From assembly GCA_014084085.1 (NCBI GenBank), contig NPFB01000167.1:24841-50828 (forward strand): a stretch of 25,988 nt of DNA, written 5' to 3'. Each line of letters opens with the position of its first letter. Position 1 is the first letter of the stretch. The notes below the pieces were generated by a model that saw only the letters and a program-made list of their open reading frames with translations, made no database searches and was not told the DNA's origin. Shown here piece after piece: positions 18,699 through 25,988 of this stretch. A program made the position numbers and the translations under genes. Origin of the DNA: Hondaea fermentalgiana (lineage: Eukaryota > Sar > Bigyra > Thraustochytrida > Thraustochytriidae).

Positions 18699-20164
18699 CG
18701 TACCCCGCCCAGCGCTGGGCGAGAGAGCGAGAATTGATCTCTTTCGTCCTGCGCCGGACGAACGAATGAACGTTGACTCAACCTGCCACGGGTGACAAGG
18801 CCGTGGTTCTCACGTGCATGTATGTATCCGTTGGTTATTATCGTACCATCATCGTACGTAGCAAGTATTTTACTTATGTGTTTACGACTTGACTGTGAGT
18901 GCAAAGGACAGACTGAAATGAGGGGACAGGTGGCCAAAGGGCTATTTCTCTCTGGTCAAATGAGAATCATGAAATCCCTAGATTGTCATTCTTTGGTCGG
19001 ACAAAGTTTTGTCGAGTAGTGAAAAGAGTGCGCATTGAGAATTGACTCGGCGGATTGTGCGGCATCGCGCATGCTGTGAGCTGCCAAGGATTTTATTTCC
19101 TCTCTCTCATTTTCGTAGGGATCTCGCCGATCCATGCACGTAATCTGATGAACAATTGCGATGTGTCTTCTCCCTTCACGGCCTCACAAGCAAAGAAAGA
19201 CCTGTGCCACTGCGCGGAACAGAAAGGTCCCCTAAATTGGGGTTCATTTTCAATTTCGAGCGGGCAATGTTTTAGCCAGCCTCTTGCCGACTCACTGCAG
19301 TGAGCCTTACTTTCATGCAAAAGCCGGAGACGTCAATCCACACAGGTCCTTTTCTTCTTCTTCTTCTTTTATTTCTTCTTCTTCTGTTTCTATACCTCTT
19401 CTTCTTCATTCTAACTAGTACTACCTTGACCCAATGAGCTGCGTGACCCACTTCTTCTTCTTCAGCTCGTTCTCATCCTCTTCTCCTGATCGCAGTCAGT
19501 CCTGCCATCGCTTCTCGTATGTCCTTCCATGCGCGTGGCAGCCCCCCTGGCCGGGTATCTCCGGCGGCCACCGCGCCGCGAGCTGCACCCGGCCTGCTTC
19601 CCCTTGTATAGACACTCCTCATGCGTCCCATCCCAGACGCCCACGGGACCCCCCGGGAGGTACCGGGACTGGCGGGTGCTGTCCCGATGTCCTTTCTTGC
19701 GGTGATTGCTCGCGTCGACGCAGGCGTCCCAAGGTGGCAACGACGGGCGGAAGCCGCACCGTGGCGGCAGACAGTCGCGCAGCTGCTCGATTTCTCTGCT
19801 CGATTGCCGCTGGCGGCTGCATCGAGCGGAACTTTTGCGTCGCGGAGAGCTCGGAGAGGGAAGATCGGGGCCAGGGCCTTTGCTGCTTGGCGAACGAAGC
19901 AAATGCGGAATTGCAGGTGGAAACGGCAGCGACCTTTGGGCGAGCCAAGAGCGAGAGATCTACGGGTGAGATCATCTTTTGCGTGAAAAATTGGCGGGCC
20001 GGAAAGCAGAGCAGAAATTTCGGGCCCGGAGACGGGGTCGAAGCGTGAGACGCAAGTGTTTATCGTCTCGAGACGTGTGTGTGAGCTTGAGAAGCAGGTA
20101 TCCTTCGATTGGGCAGGAAGGGGACGTAGAAAGCTTGAGACGCATTGTGATCCAAGAAACCGAG
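18699..20164. other. 1.47-kb intergenic region with CTT tracts: divergent promoters, no supported gene
   Basis: This separates the start of the minus-strand CSPP1-like gene from the plus-strand tetraspanin-like gene. A CTT/TTC-rich tract runs from about 19349 to 19416, with another patch near 19451-19464. The segment from about 19520 to 20050 is GC-rich with several short open frames on both strands, but none has domain-like composition. It probably holds the 5' UTR and promoter of the tetraspanin-like gene, and an upstream non-coding exon cannot be excluded. No tRNA or other RNA gene was recognised. Confidence 0.6.
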
Positions 20165-21523
20165 ATGCCCAGCGTCGTCGTCAGTCATGTGCATTCACTC
20201 GAGTCGCGGCGCAATATGGACCAGAATCGCTCATTTGCATCGTCCGGGTCATCTGCGAAAGTATCCATGACGAACTCGCTTCAAGGCCAAGACAATGACG
20301 GCAATTTCATGTTTGCCGTGGCTTTTGCCTGTGTCGTATCTGGAATATGCGCACTATGTACCATGGCGCTGTCGCTGATCATGTATTTAAGCTCTCGTGG
20401 GCGTTACGAGGTTGGAGAGGCTTTTATGAGCAGCATTGGAGAAAGCCCTCTACTATGGCGTTTCATCGTATTCTTCCCCATTGGCGCAGGCGGCATCATT
20501 GCTTGTTTGAACATTTTGACTGCCTATCTCGCTCGCCTGTCGTTTTTTCAAGCTCGGGATTTCTCTATTGACGCCGATCCTGAGCTCGCACTGCGCGCAG
20601 AAGACGCGCTGACAATTTCAGATGTCGAGGAAGGTGTGCGTAAAAAGTATGGCGGCATTAAACAATACGCAGCCATCGTATGCCTTGCTCTGTCGCTGGC
20701 ATTTGTGATTGTACAAGCCGTTTTCGCGATGACGCTTCAGGGGCTCGTGAATGAGATTGATGTTGCCGTTCGCGACGGAGAGCTTAACGACGCCGAGCCT
20801 GGCAGCACCAAGGCGCGAATTCTCGATGTTCAAGTGGCCATGTTCAACGAGTGCTGTGTATCCCAAAACTACACAATGCAAGGCGCAATTGAAGCCTGCC
20901 CGAGCAACTACACAGTTGGCAGTCCTGTATCTTGTGAGGTGGAGGATCGTTTGTTATTTTTCCGCGATGCCTTGTGCACATGCTATCTATCAAGCGAGGA
21001 GGCCTATGAGACATACTTGCATCAGATTCGGGACTTTGACGTTTGCAACATTCTTTCCAAAGCAGACGTTCACGTTGACAAGAACGCAAACGTGCCGGGA
21101 ACGGGCTTGAGCATGTCAAACGTTTTTTCTGTAAGTGACACTACAGTGGTGGGAGACCCGTCTGAGGGAGGATGTGGTGTGGGCTATGCCAAAGGCTTCC
21201 AGTATGTCTTTTATCTGTGGTTGGCATCCTTTCTGCGACCGATTGTGGCATCCTTTGTCGCTTTGGCTCTCGTCCAGCTTCTTGCGGTTCTCTATGGGCT
21301 ATATCGCATCAGAACTGGATACGGAACCGCGTTAATACATGCTCGACTTCGCTTCGAAGAAGAGGAAGAATTTCGCGCTTTGCGCGCGTCGACTGTCGGA
21401 CACTCTCGATCCAAGAAGAAACCCCCTGGAGCGAAGCAGTCGTGCGAAGAGTTTGAGCCGAAAGGTAAGCCTCGTGCCAACCGTGTCATTTCACTTCCAG
21501 GAGCCAATACCAGCCACAGGTAA
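20165..21523 (+). CDS. Four-TM tetraspanin-like membrane protein
   Basis: 452 residues from the first in-frame ATG (20165); the frame is open further upstream but only with non-ATG codons. A second Met is at residue 18. Predicted TM helices are at ~48-75, 97-122, 167-191 and 355-381. Between TM3 and TM4 lies a ~160-residue loop with eight cysteines, including a CC pair at 230-231 and a late GGCGVGY at ~335-341. It has two N-Y-T sequons near 235 and 248. This topology (large cysteine-rich second extracellular loop beginning with a CC motif) is that of tetraspanins, though the canonical CCG is CCV here and the loop is longer than usual. The C-terminal ~70 residues are a basic/acidic cytosolic tail (EEEEEFRALR, then RSKKKPPGAK). 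It could equally be a lineage-specific 4-TM family. Likely at the plasma membrane or in endomembranes, exact role unknown. Confidence 0.7.
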   Translation: MPSVVVSHVHSLESRRNMDQNRSFASSGSSAKVSMTNSLQGQDNDGNFMFAVAFACVVSGICALCTMALSLIMYLSSRGRYEVGEAFMSSIGESPLLWRFIVFFPIGAGGIIACLNILTAYLARLSFFQARDFSIDADPELALRAEDALTISDVEEGVRKKYGGIKQYAAIVCLALSLAFVIVQAVFAMTLQGLVNEIDVAVRDGELNDAEPGSTKARILDVQVAMFNECCVSQNYTMQGAIEACPSNYTVGSPVSCEVEDRLLFFRDALCTCYLSSEEAYETYLHQIRDFDVCNILSKADVHVDKNANVPGTGLSMSNVFSVSDTTVVGDPSEGGCGVGYAKGFQYVFYLWLASFLRPIVASFVALALVQLLAVLYGLYRIRTGYGTALIHARLRFEEEEEFRALRASTVGHSRSKKKPPGAKQSCEEFEPKGKPRANRVISLPGANTSHR

Positions 21524-21810
21524 ACAAGCTCTTTTCGTGCTTTTAGTGTTGCAGCTGGCCTTTGACCTCGCCGCTCTTTGCTGAAAATGTTTAAAGTTGG
21601 TCAACTTTGAGAATCAAGTAGCACGCCACCCCTTGACTATTGCGCGAATGGCAACCACACTGGTCGAACTAGATCAAGGTGGAATATAATAAGACTGCAG
21701 ACATAGAATAGATTGGTTGTTTCACTTGTTCGTCCCAGCATTGCAACTTTTCCAATCGTGGATGCTGTATTCAGAGGTGGTGATAAAGTACCTGACACTT
21801 TGTACCCCAT
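21524..21810. other. Convergent intergenic region with AAAGTTGGTCAACTTT dyad
   Basis: 287 bp between the stop codons of the tetraspanin-like gene and the convergent Erv/ALR gene. It is more AT-rich than the flanking genes. A 7-bp inverted repeat (AAAGTTG/CAACTTT) occurs at 21593-21608, about 70 bp after the plus-strand stop codon. No gene is seen. Confidence 0.6.
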
Positions 21811-23727
21811 TTAATTGAGCGTAAAGTCTTCGTGGCGAAAGAATTCCCCTCGGTCTTGAAGCGACTTTGGCTCAGGATCGACAATGCTTGCATCAAAAGT
21901 GTATGCGCGCTGAAGAAATTGTCCCGCAACCACTGCCACATCAAGGTCGGCACAAAGCGCCTGCGTGTGACGGAGAAGAGATTCGAGGTAAGATTTGTCA
22001 ACGGCGGCCTCTCCGGTCGCTGCAAGCGTCGTGCTGAGTGCCTGGAAAGCGCCGCGGACGGTTGCGAGCTTGGTGGCCGCCTTGAGAACGTTGACAACAG
22101 CCGCAGTGCGCTGTGCAGACAAAAGCCCATGCGTTTGTTGCGCGCGATGGCAGTCAGCGTCGATATTGGGCCAATAGCGCGATGTGTAAATTGCATCTTG
22201 CTCGGCATGATACCACGCCTCCTGGCGATAAATGGAGCTGTTAACAGCATTGTGCAACTTCCAGATGAAGAGACGCAAGGATGAGGGCGTGTCGATGGCT
22301 ATAAGTTTGTCAGCAAGGGTGAGGGTGCCATCGATGTTGTCGACTGGATCATTCCAGCCCAGCAAGAGGTACTCGATCGGGTAGAGATCGCGCTCACGGC
22401 CAAGAGCCACGTACTTGTTGAGATGGAAGCGGCAGTACGGACACGGGTACATGGTTGCAAAGAGCGGCATGTAGGCCTTGAAAGCTTTGACAATCTCCTC
22501 GCTCTCTTTTGCGCAGGCGATCTCAGCCACGGTATGCTTGAACTTCCACACGGCATTTCCGATAAAGTATGGAAAGGTGAGACGCATATCTGCGTTGCGC
22601 ACGTACGCGCGACCGAGGGGGACATCCAAGAAGGCGACGTATTGCGAAAGGTCGCCAGTGGCACGGTGATCCACGCCAGACTCTGCAAAGCGTTCGCGGT
22701 TCTTTTGAAAACCATTCAGATAATGACGCGTCAAACGCCACGCACGACGAACCCGCTTGCGCTCACTCGGGCCAAGCGATGGCCAAGCCTCCAGGACGTC
22801 GCACGCAAAGGGCTCGAATTCATGCTTGTGCTCTTCAAACCAGTCACTGTCGTCATTCTGCTCCTGAGCGCTTTCGGCGTTGCTACAAGCGACAAGCAAC
22901 CGCGGCATAAAGTCTTGATACCACCATTGCACCTGGATCATGGAGCCGTCGACGCGTTCTTCATGATGCTCTAAAATTACGCGGTTCCACTTGGCAAGGT
23001 AAGCTTCAGCACTCATGTCGGACGGCGGAAGCATTGACGCTGCAAAACCCTCGGCGTAGCCAGCCTCGGTTCGTGCAAGTTTTGCGCGCTCGTCATGAGC
23101 TTGTTGAAGACTCTGCTGCCTCTCTTCCTGTGCCTCGCGTGCTTCGAAAACGGCAGCGGCGTGTGCAAGGTCACAAAGCTTGCCCGAAGTAGCGTCCTTT
23201 TCCATGTTTGTGAGAAGAGCAGCTCCGACATGGACTTTGAATTCGAGCTTGGTCTCATCGTGATTTGCATTTTCCTCATTGACGCGACTATGCTCAGCAA
23301 GTGCCTCTGGAGAAAGCGATGCGACGTCAAAGTTAGCAATTCGATCGTCCAAGGCTGTATTTTCTTCATGCACGGCTTTGCGCAGCTCGTTCCAGGCGCT
23401 TGCGTCAATCTCGTGAATGTCCAGCGCGAGCACAAGTTCGACTATTGCGTCGATGAAAGCGACAAAGTTGCGCCACGTGTACGGAAGTTCTCGAGCCGTA
23501 AGATGCGTGTGATAGTTTGCGGAAAATTGTCCGCGGTGCACGCGATAGGCTGCGCCTTGGATCAGCCTAAAGAGACCTGTCTGCAATTCAAGCAAGCTCG
23601 TTCCATCATTATCTCCCCCGAGCTTTTCGATGACCTGAAGGACCTGTGCTTTGCCAGCCTCGTCGAGAGCCACAAAGGCTTCTTCGAGCTCCTTGCCGGC
23701 GGGGAGAGACGAAGCTCCGCTGCCCAT
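21811..23727 (-). CDS. N-myristoylated protein with C-terminal Erv/ALR sulfhydryl oxidase domain
   Basis: 638 residues if translation starts at 23727. Residues ~385-500 match the Erv1/ALR FAD-linked thiol oxidase fold: GNAVWKFKHTVAE (W394, H398), the redox motif C429-P-Y-C432 after a Tyr-Pro, and FIWKLHNAVN (H492, N493, N496). In that family these residues bind FAD and pass electrons from thiols to oxygen, making disulfides. A second shuttle CxxC, common in Erv1 and QSOX, is not seen. The N-terminal ~380 residues are mostly helical and charged (a Gln/Glu/Arg-rich coiled coil near 220-250) and match no domain I know. MGSGASS at the start is a typical N-myristoylation signal, so the protein is predicted to sit on the cytosolic face of a membrane, unusual for a disulfide-forming enzyme. 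The same frame is open for 215 more codons to an ATG at 24372, which would remove the myristoylation site; that extension looks non-conserved and is not adopted. Confidence 0.75.
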   Translation of the reverse strand: MGSGASSLPAGKELEEAFVALDEAGKAQVLQVIEKLGGDNDGTSLLELQTGLFRLIQGAAYRVHRGQFSANYHTHLTARELPYTWRNFVAFIDAIVELVLALDIHEIDASAWNELRKAVHEENTALDDRIANFDVASLSPEALAEHSRVNEENANHDETKLEFKVHVGAALLTNMEKDATSGKLCDLAHAAAVFEAREAQEERQQSLQQAHDERAKLARTEAGYAEGFAASMLPPSDMSAEAYLAKWNRVILEHHEERVDGSMIQVQWWYQDFMPRLLVACSNAESAQEQNDDSDWFEEHKHEFEPFACDVLEAWPSLGPSERKRVRRAWRLTRHYLNGFQKNRERFAESGVDHRATGDLSQYVAFLDVPLGRAYVRNADMRLTFPYFIGNAVWKFKHTVAEIACAKESEEIVKAFKAYMPLFATMYPCPYCRFHLNKYVALGRERDLYPIEYLLLGWNDPVDNIDGTLTLADKLIAIDTPSSLRLFIWKLHNAVNSSIYRQEAWYHAEQDAIYTSRYWPNIDADCHRAQQTHGLLSAQRTAAVVNVLKAATKLATVRGAFQALSTTLAATGEAAVDKSYLESLLRHTQALCADLDVAVVAGQFLQRAYTFDASIVDPEPKSLQDRGEFFRHEDFTLN

Positions 23728-24515
23728 CTTTGCACGCGATTGCAATACGTTTTGCGTCCCTCGACCCGACCCCGTAGTGCGAGGAAAGAAAACATCCTTC
23801 GAGCCGTTACGAGGGGACGGGACACTCTGAAAGTGTCCTATTCGACTCTTGAGCGTTTGCTCAACAACCAGAAAGAAACAAGAAAACCAAAACAAAATAT
23901 CTCCTGGAAGGCAGCTGTGGCAAGTTCTAAAGCTCATCGGGAGTCTGCCCACTTGTTGTTTGAATTTTGCTGGCAGGTTTCTAAAAAGATCGAATCTGAC
24001 CTTGTCAATTTCCTTGACCAAGCAATTTGGCTTCTTGTACACCTCTAGCGTGAGAAAGATAAATCCAATGCAGTGACCGCTGGACGGTGAATAGTGGAAT
24101 CTTTGCCGCAAAGCGTCCGGAGGTTGTTCGGCATCAATGAAAGCAAGGCGGGGTTCGCCATCACACCTGTTCAACCTTGGGCGACGAGAGAATTCATTGC
24201 AGCCTTGGCGATTCCCCGCCTCGACTGAGACATCATGGTTGCGACGCAGCGCGCAACAAACTTCAAGTGCGTTGTCGCAGAACTGGTTGGCACGAATCAC
24301 GAAAAGACTCTCGCTCCCCCAAACTTGCCCTTGTAAAGAGGAACCGACAGGAAGACTTGAGCGTGAGGACATGATTCTATTTCATAATTTACGTCCAAAT
24401 GCCCAGCAGTGGAATTTTATGTACGCGCCTGGCGGCGCTGCAGTACAATCTGATGGAGCCAAATTTATGTCATAGTCGGATCGGAGTTGTAAAAAGGAGC
24501 AAGGGCAAAATTCTT
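23728..24515. other. 788-bp spacer holding the 5' region of the Erv/ALR gene
   Basis: This lies between the chosen start of the Erv/ALR gene and the stop codon of the next minus-strand gene. The minus strand is open in the Erv/ALR frame for 215 codons (to 24372). Its predicted peptide is Cys- and Phe-rich with no recognisable domain and the DNA is more AT-rich than the gene body. It most likely represents 5' UTR and promoter. No other gene is supported. Confidence 0.5.
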
Positions 24516-25622
24516 TCACGTGGTACTAGGTGACTTCCTATAACAATAACCCGCGTTGTTTCGGCAACAATACTTGCAAGTAAGACTATTTGGAACATCC
24601 GCGTCGGGTTTGCTACAGCCACAGAAAACATTGCAAGGGTAATAGTAGATTCTGGAGTAGTCGTCGTCGCACCCCTCCGTGTAATCGATTCCAGGATCTT
24701 TGCTGAGCCTCCAGCGGACAGGATCTCTCCAATTGTCGCGGCAGCAGAAATCGTAGCGATCTCCATTCCATTCACAAATAAAGTTGTACTCGCCCAATCT
24801 AGTTATTCGCGGCAAACGGCCAAAGCCATCAGGGCAGTCAGGATCGATAACCGCGCATGCCCCCTCATCGTTCTTGCAGCACATATCACACTTCAAGCTG
24901 GTTTTATCGCTTGCATCGGGCTGACTGCAGCCGCACGCGGAGGCGCAGCTACCTGCGTAAAACTGGGAGTAGCCAGCAGGACATTCGGCATCGTAGTCGA
25001 CGAGGGGCGCAAGACTTAGTCGCCATCTGACAGGATCCGTCGGGTCGTCTCGGCAGCAGAAATCGTACAAAGCTCCGTTCTTTCCACAGATCTCGTCGTA
25101 GTCATTCTTCACAAGCAAGCGTCGGCTGAAACCTGCGGGGCAGTCACCAATCAGTAAATTTCGTAAACCTAGGCCAAGTCCCAGGCCAAGAGCGAAGAGA
25201 CTGACAAGAATACAGGCACAGCATAGATCCACAAAGCAGGCATCTGCTTTCGGGTCCTTGTCGTCGTTAGCTGAATTTCCTGCACCCGGATTCACCACAA
25301 TGTTTGTGCTGTTCAGCGTATTTGTGTAGGTTGTGTGGAAGCTCACCTTTGCAGGTCCCGTGCCTTCGACTGGGTCTGCCACAGAGATCTGAGGCGCGTG
25401 CTCGAGTTCATCCGGTACGTCCTCTAGATCGTCGTCGTCAGAGCTTGCAGAGTCGTCTTCTTGTACGCGTCCAGGGCGATTGTCATTGAGGGCAGTGCTT
25501 GTGGCGGCAGCCACGTCATGCAGAGGTACATCGGGACGTTGCGTCCTCGCTGCCGCTCCGGTACCTTGAGCTGCTTGTCTGCCGCTAAGGCTTGCCAACG
25601 CGGTGACACGGCCTATGCCCAT
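24516..25622 (-). CDS. Single-TM protein with tandem 12-cysteine ectodomain repeats, unrecognised family
   Basis: 368 residues. The first ~128 residues are disordered and acidic (a DDDDLEDVPDELE patch at ~62-74). One TM helix follows at ~131-156 (CCACILVSLFALGLGLGLGL). Two homologous repeats make up the rest, at ~160-257 and ~262-361. Each has twelve cysteines in the same order: opening DCPxGF, then xxIC, then YDFCCRD, then DPVRWRLS, a Cys-rich core around CGCSxPDA, and a closing CxxCC plus a final Cys. With no signal peptide and an internal TM the likely orientation is type II, with the repeats outside. I do not recognise the repeat; a small disulfide-rich adhesion or ligand-binding module is the obvious guess. 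The ATG is preceded by CTCCAG, which also fits a splice acceptor, so an upstream exon is possible. The gene is head-to-tail with the Erv/ALR gene. Confidence 0.82.
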   Translation of the reverse strand: MGIGRVTALASLSGRQAAQGTGAAARTQRPDVPLHDVAAATSTALNDNRPGRVQEDDSASSDDDDLEDVPDELEHAPQISVADPVEGTGPAKVSFHTTYTNTLNSTNIVVNPGAGNSANDDKDPKADACFVDLCCACILVSLFALGLGLGLGLRNLLIGDCPAGFSRRLLVKNDYDEICGKNGALYDFCCRDDPTDPVRWRLSLAPLVDYDAECPAGYSQFYAGSCASACGCSQPDASDKTSLKCDMCCKNDEGACAVIDPDCPDGFGRLPRITRLGEYNFICEWNGDRYDFCCRDNWRDPVRWRLSKDPGIDYTEGCDDDYSRIYYYPCNVFCGCSKPDADVPNSLTCKYCCRNNAGYCYRKSPSTT

Positions 25623-25988
25623 CTGGAGGTCGAAGTCTCACGAGTTCCTTTCAATCACCTTGTGCATGTACTTCAATACGTCTTCAGGGAAGTCGCAATC
25701 GAGATTTGCTTGAGCTCTGCCGCAGGCGTGTGCACGTCCGGGTGTGGCATCGGCTGCTGCCAGGAATCTTTGTCGTACTGCCCAGGATTCCTCGGAGGCA
25801 CGGATCCTTTGGCAACGGAGGCACGGATCCTTTGGCAACGGAGGCACGGTAAACGTTTGCTTCCAAGTCCGGTCAATCAATGCAACACACTCTCTTTTCC
25901 TTAACCTCTGCGGCAACGACGTATGGCGAGCGATTTTCAGTTGCACAGAAAACAGATTCTTTCTTGGGTATGATTTTACGCAGTGATT
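25623..25988. other. Upstream region of the 12-Cys gene; open frame ending just before its start
   Basis: The minus strand is open from a GTG at 25946 to a TGA at 25638-25640, in the same frame as the 12-Cys gene and 15 bp before its ATG. The peptide (ending DFPEDVLKYMHKVIERNS) shows no domain and has no ATG start. It could be 5' UTR, or an exon whose intron removes the TGA. No other gene is seen to the window edge. Confidence 0.4.
25794..25849. repeat. 23-bp tandem repeat, 2.4 copies
   Basis: Two identical 23-bp units (25794-25816 and 25817-25839, each beginning GGAGGCACGG and containing the GGATCC hexamer) are followed by a 10-bp partial third unit (25840-25849). The repeat lies upstream of the 12-Cys gene. 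Perfect identity suggests a recent slippage or duplication. Confidence 0.95.

Noticed and set aside
18792..19303. Two small plus-strand frames (18792-19019, 19055-19303)
   Set aside because: 75 and 82 codons with no recognisable feature, in AT-richer intergenic DNA. A real small gene cannot be excluded but is not supported.
19434..20048. Plus-strand 204-codon frame and several other frames in 19460-19990 on both strands
   Set aside because: They overlap one another in competing frames and are Arg/Ser/Pro-rich, with no domain, signal or conserved motif. Treated as the 5' region of the tetraspanin-like gene.
19979..20164. 62-codon N-terminal extension of the tetraspanin-like protein
   Set aside because: It begins with TTG, not used as a normal eukaryotic start, and is Arg-rich without conserved features. 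The first ATG at 20165 is preferred.
23095..24048. 317-codon plus-strand frame opposite the Erv/ALR gene
   Set aside because: It overlaps the strand carrying the CPYC/HNAVN oxidase protein and its 5' region; no recognisable domain.
25740..25860. Possible mobile-element or CRISPR-like repeat
   Set aside because: The 23-bp units are directly adjacent with no spacers, no terminal inverted repeats and no transposase nearby. It is a simple tandem duplication.

Overview
The window reads as nuclear DNA of a single-celled eukaryote. It has long, mostly intronless genes, GT-AG introns close to the 5' ends, amino-acid runs (poly-Gln, poly-Asn, Pro/Ser-rich inserts), and a set of eukaryote-specific proteins: TOR kinase, a mannose-6-phosphate-receptor/Atg27-type sorting receptor, a CSPP1-like ciliary/centrosomal protein and a tetraspanin-like protein. 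Compact gene spacing, moderately high GC and the presence of a ciliary gene suit a stramenopile such as a thraustochytrid (Labyrinthulea). That placement is inference and not proven by the sequence.

Layout from left to right. (1) 283-1506, plus strand: two-exon receptor with a mannose-6-phosphate-receptor-homology (MRH) type lumenal domain and an Atg27-like C-terminal YTVI sorting signal. (2) 1780-14146, minus strand: a giant TOR kinase, about 4013 residues. Its first exon (14081-14146) and intron were recovered by frame and splice-site logic. (3) 14469-16712, plus strand: divergent from TOR across about 320 bp, a leucine-rich-repeat protein whose C-terminal half looks like the NEL-type E3 ubiquitin ligase domain otherwise known mainly from bacterial secreted effectors; the catalytic CxD motif is intact. 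(4) 16749-18698, minus strand: CSPP1-like coiled-coil protein, convergent with the NEL gene and separated by only 36 bp. (5) 20165-21523, plus strand: four-TM tetraspanin-like protein, preceded by a long non-coding stretch with CTT tracts. (6) 21811-23727, minus strand: Erv/ALR-type sulfhydryl oxidase domain at the C-terminal side of a long protein that begins MGSGASS, a predicted N-myristoylation signal. (7) 24516-25622, minus strand: single-TM protein with two copies of a 12-cysteine ectodomain repeat that I do not recognise.

The genes do not form an operon, as expected for a eukaryote. The one arrangement with a possible regulatory meaning is the TOR/NEL divergent pair, which shares a short promoter carrying inverted copies of an ACTTGCG-type motif. 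The best candidate for something undescribed is that eukaryote-resident LRR-NEL ubiquitin ligase beside TOR. Next come the myristoylated Erv/ALR protein and the duplicated 12-Cys domain. I saw no rRNA, tRNA, CRISPR array, transposon or clear mobile element.
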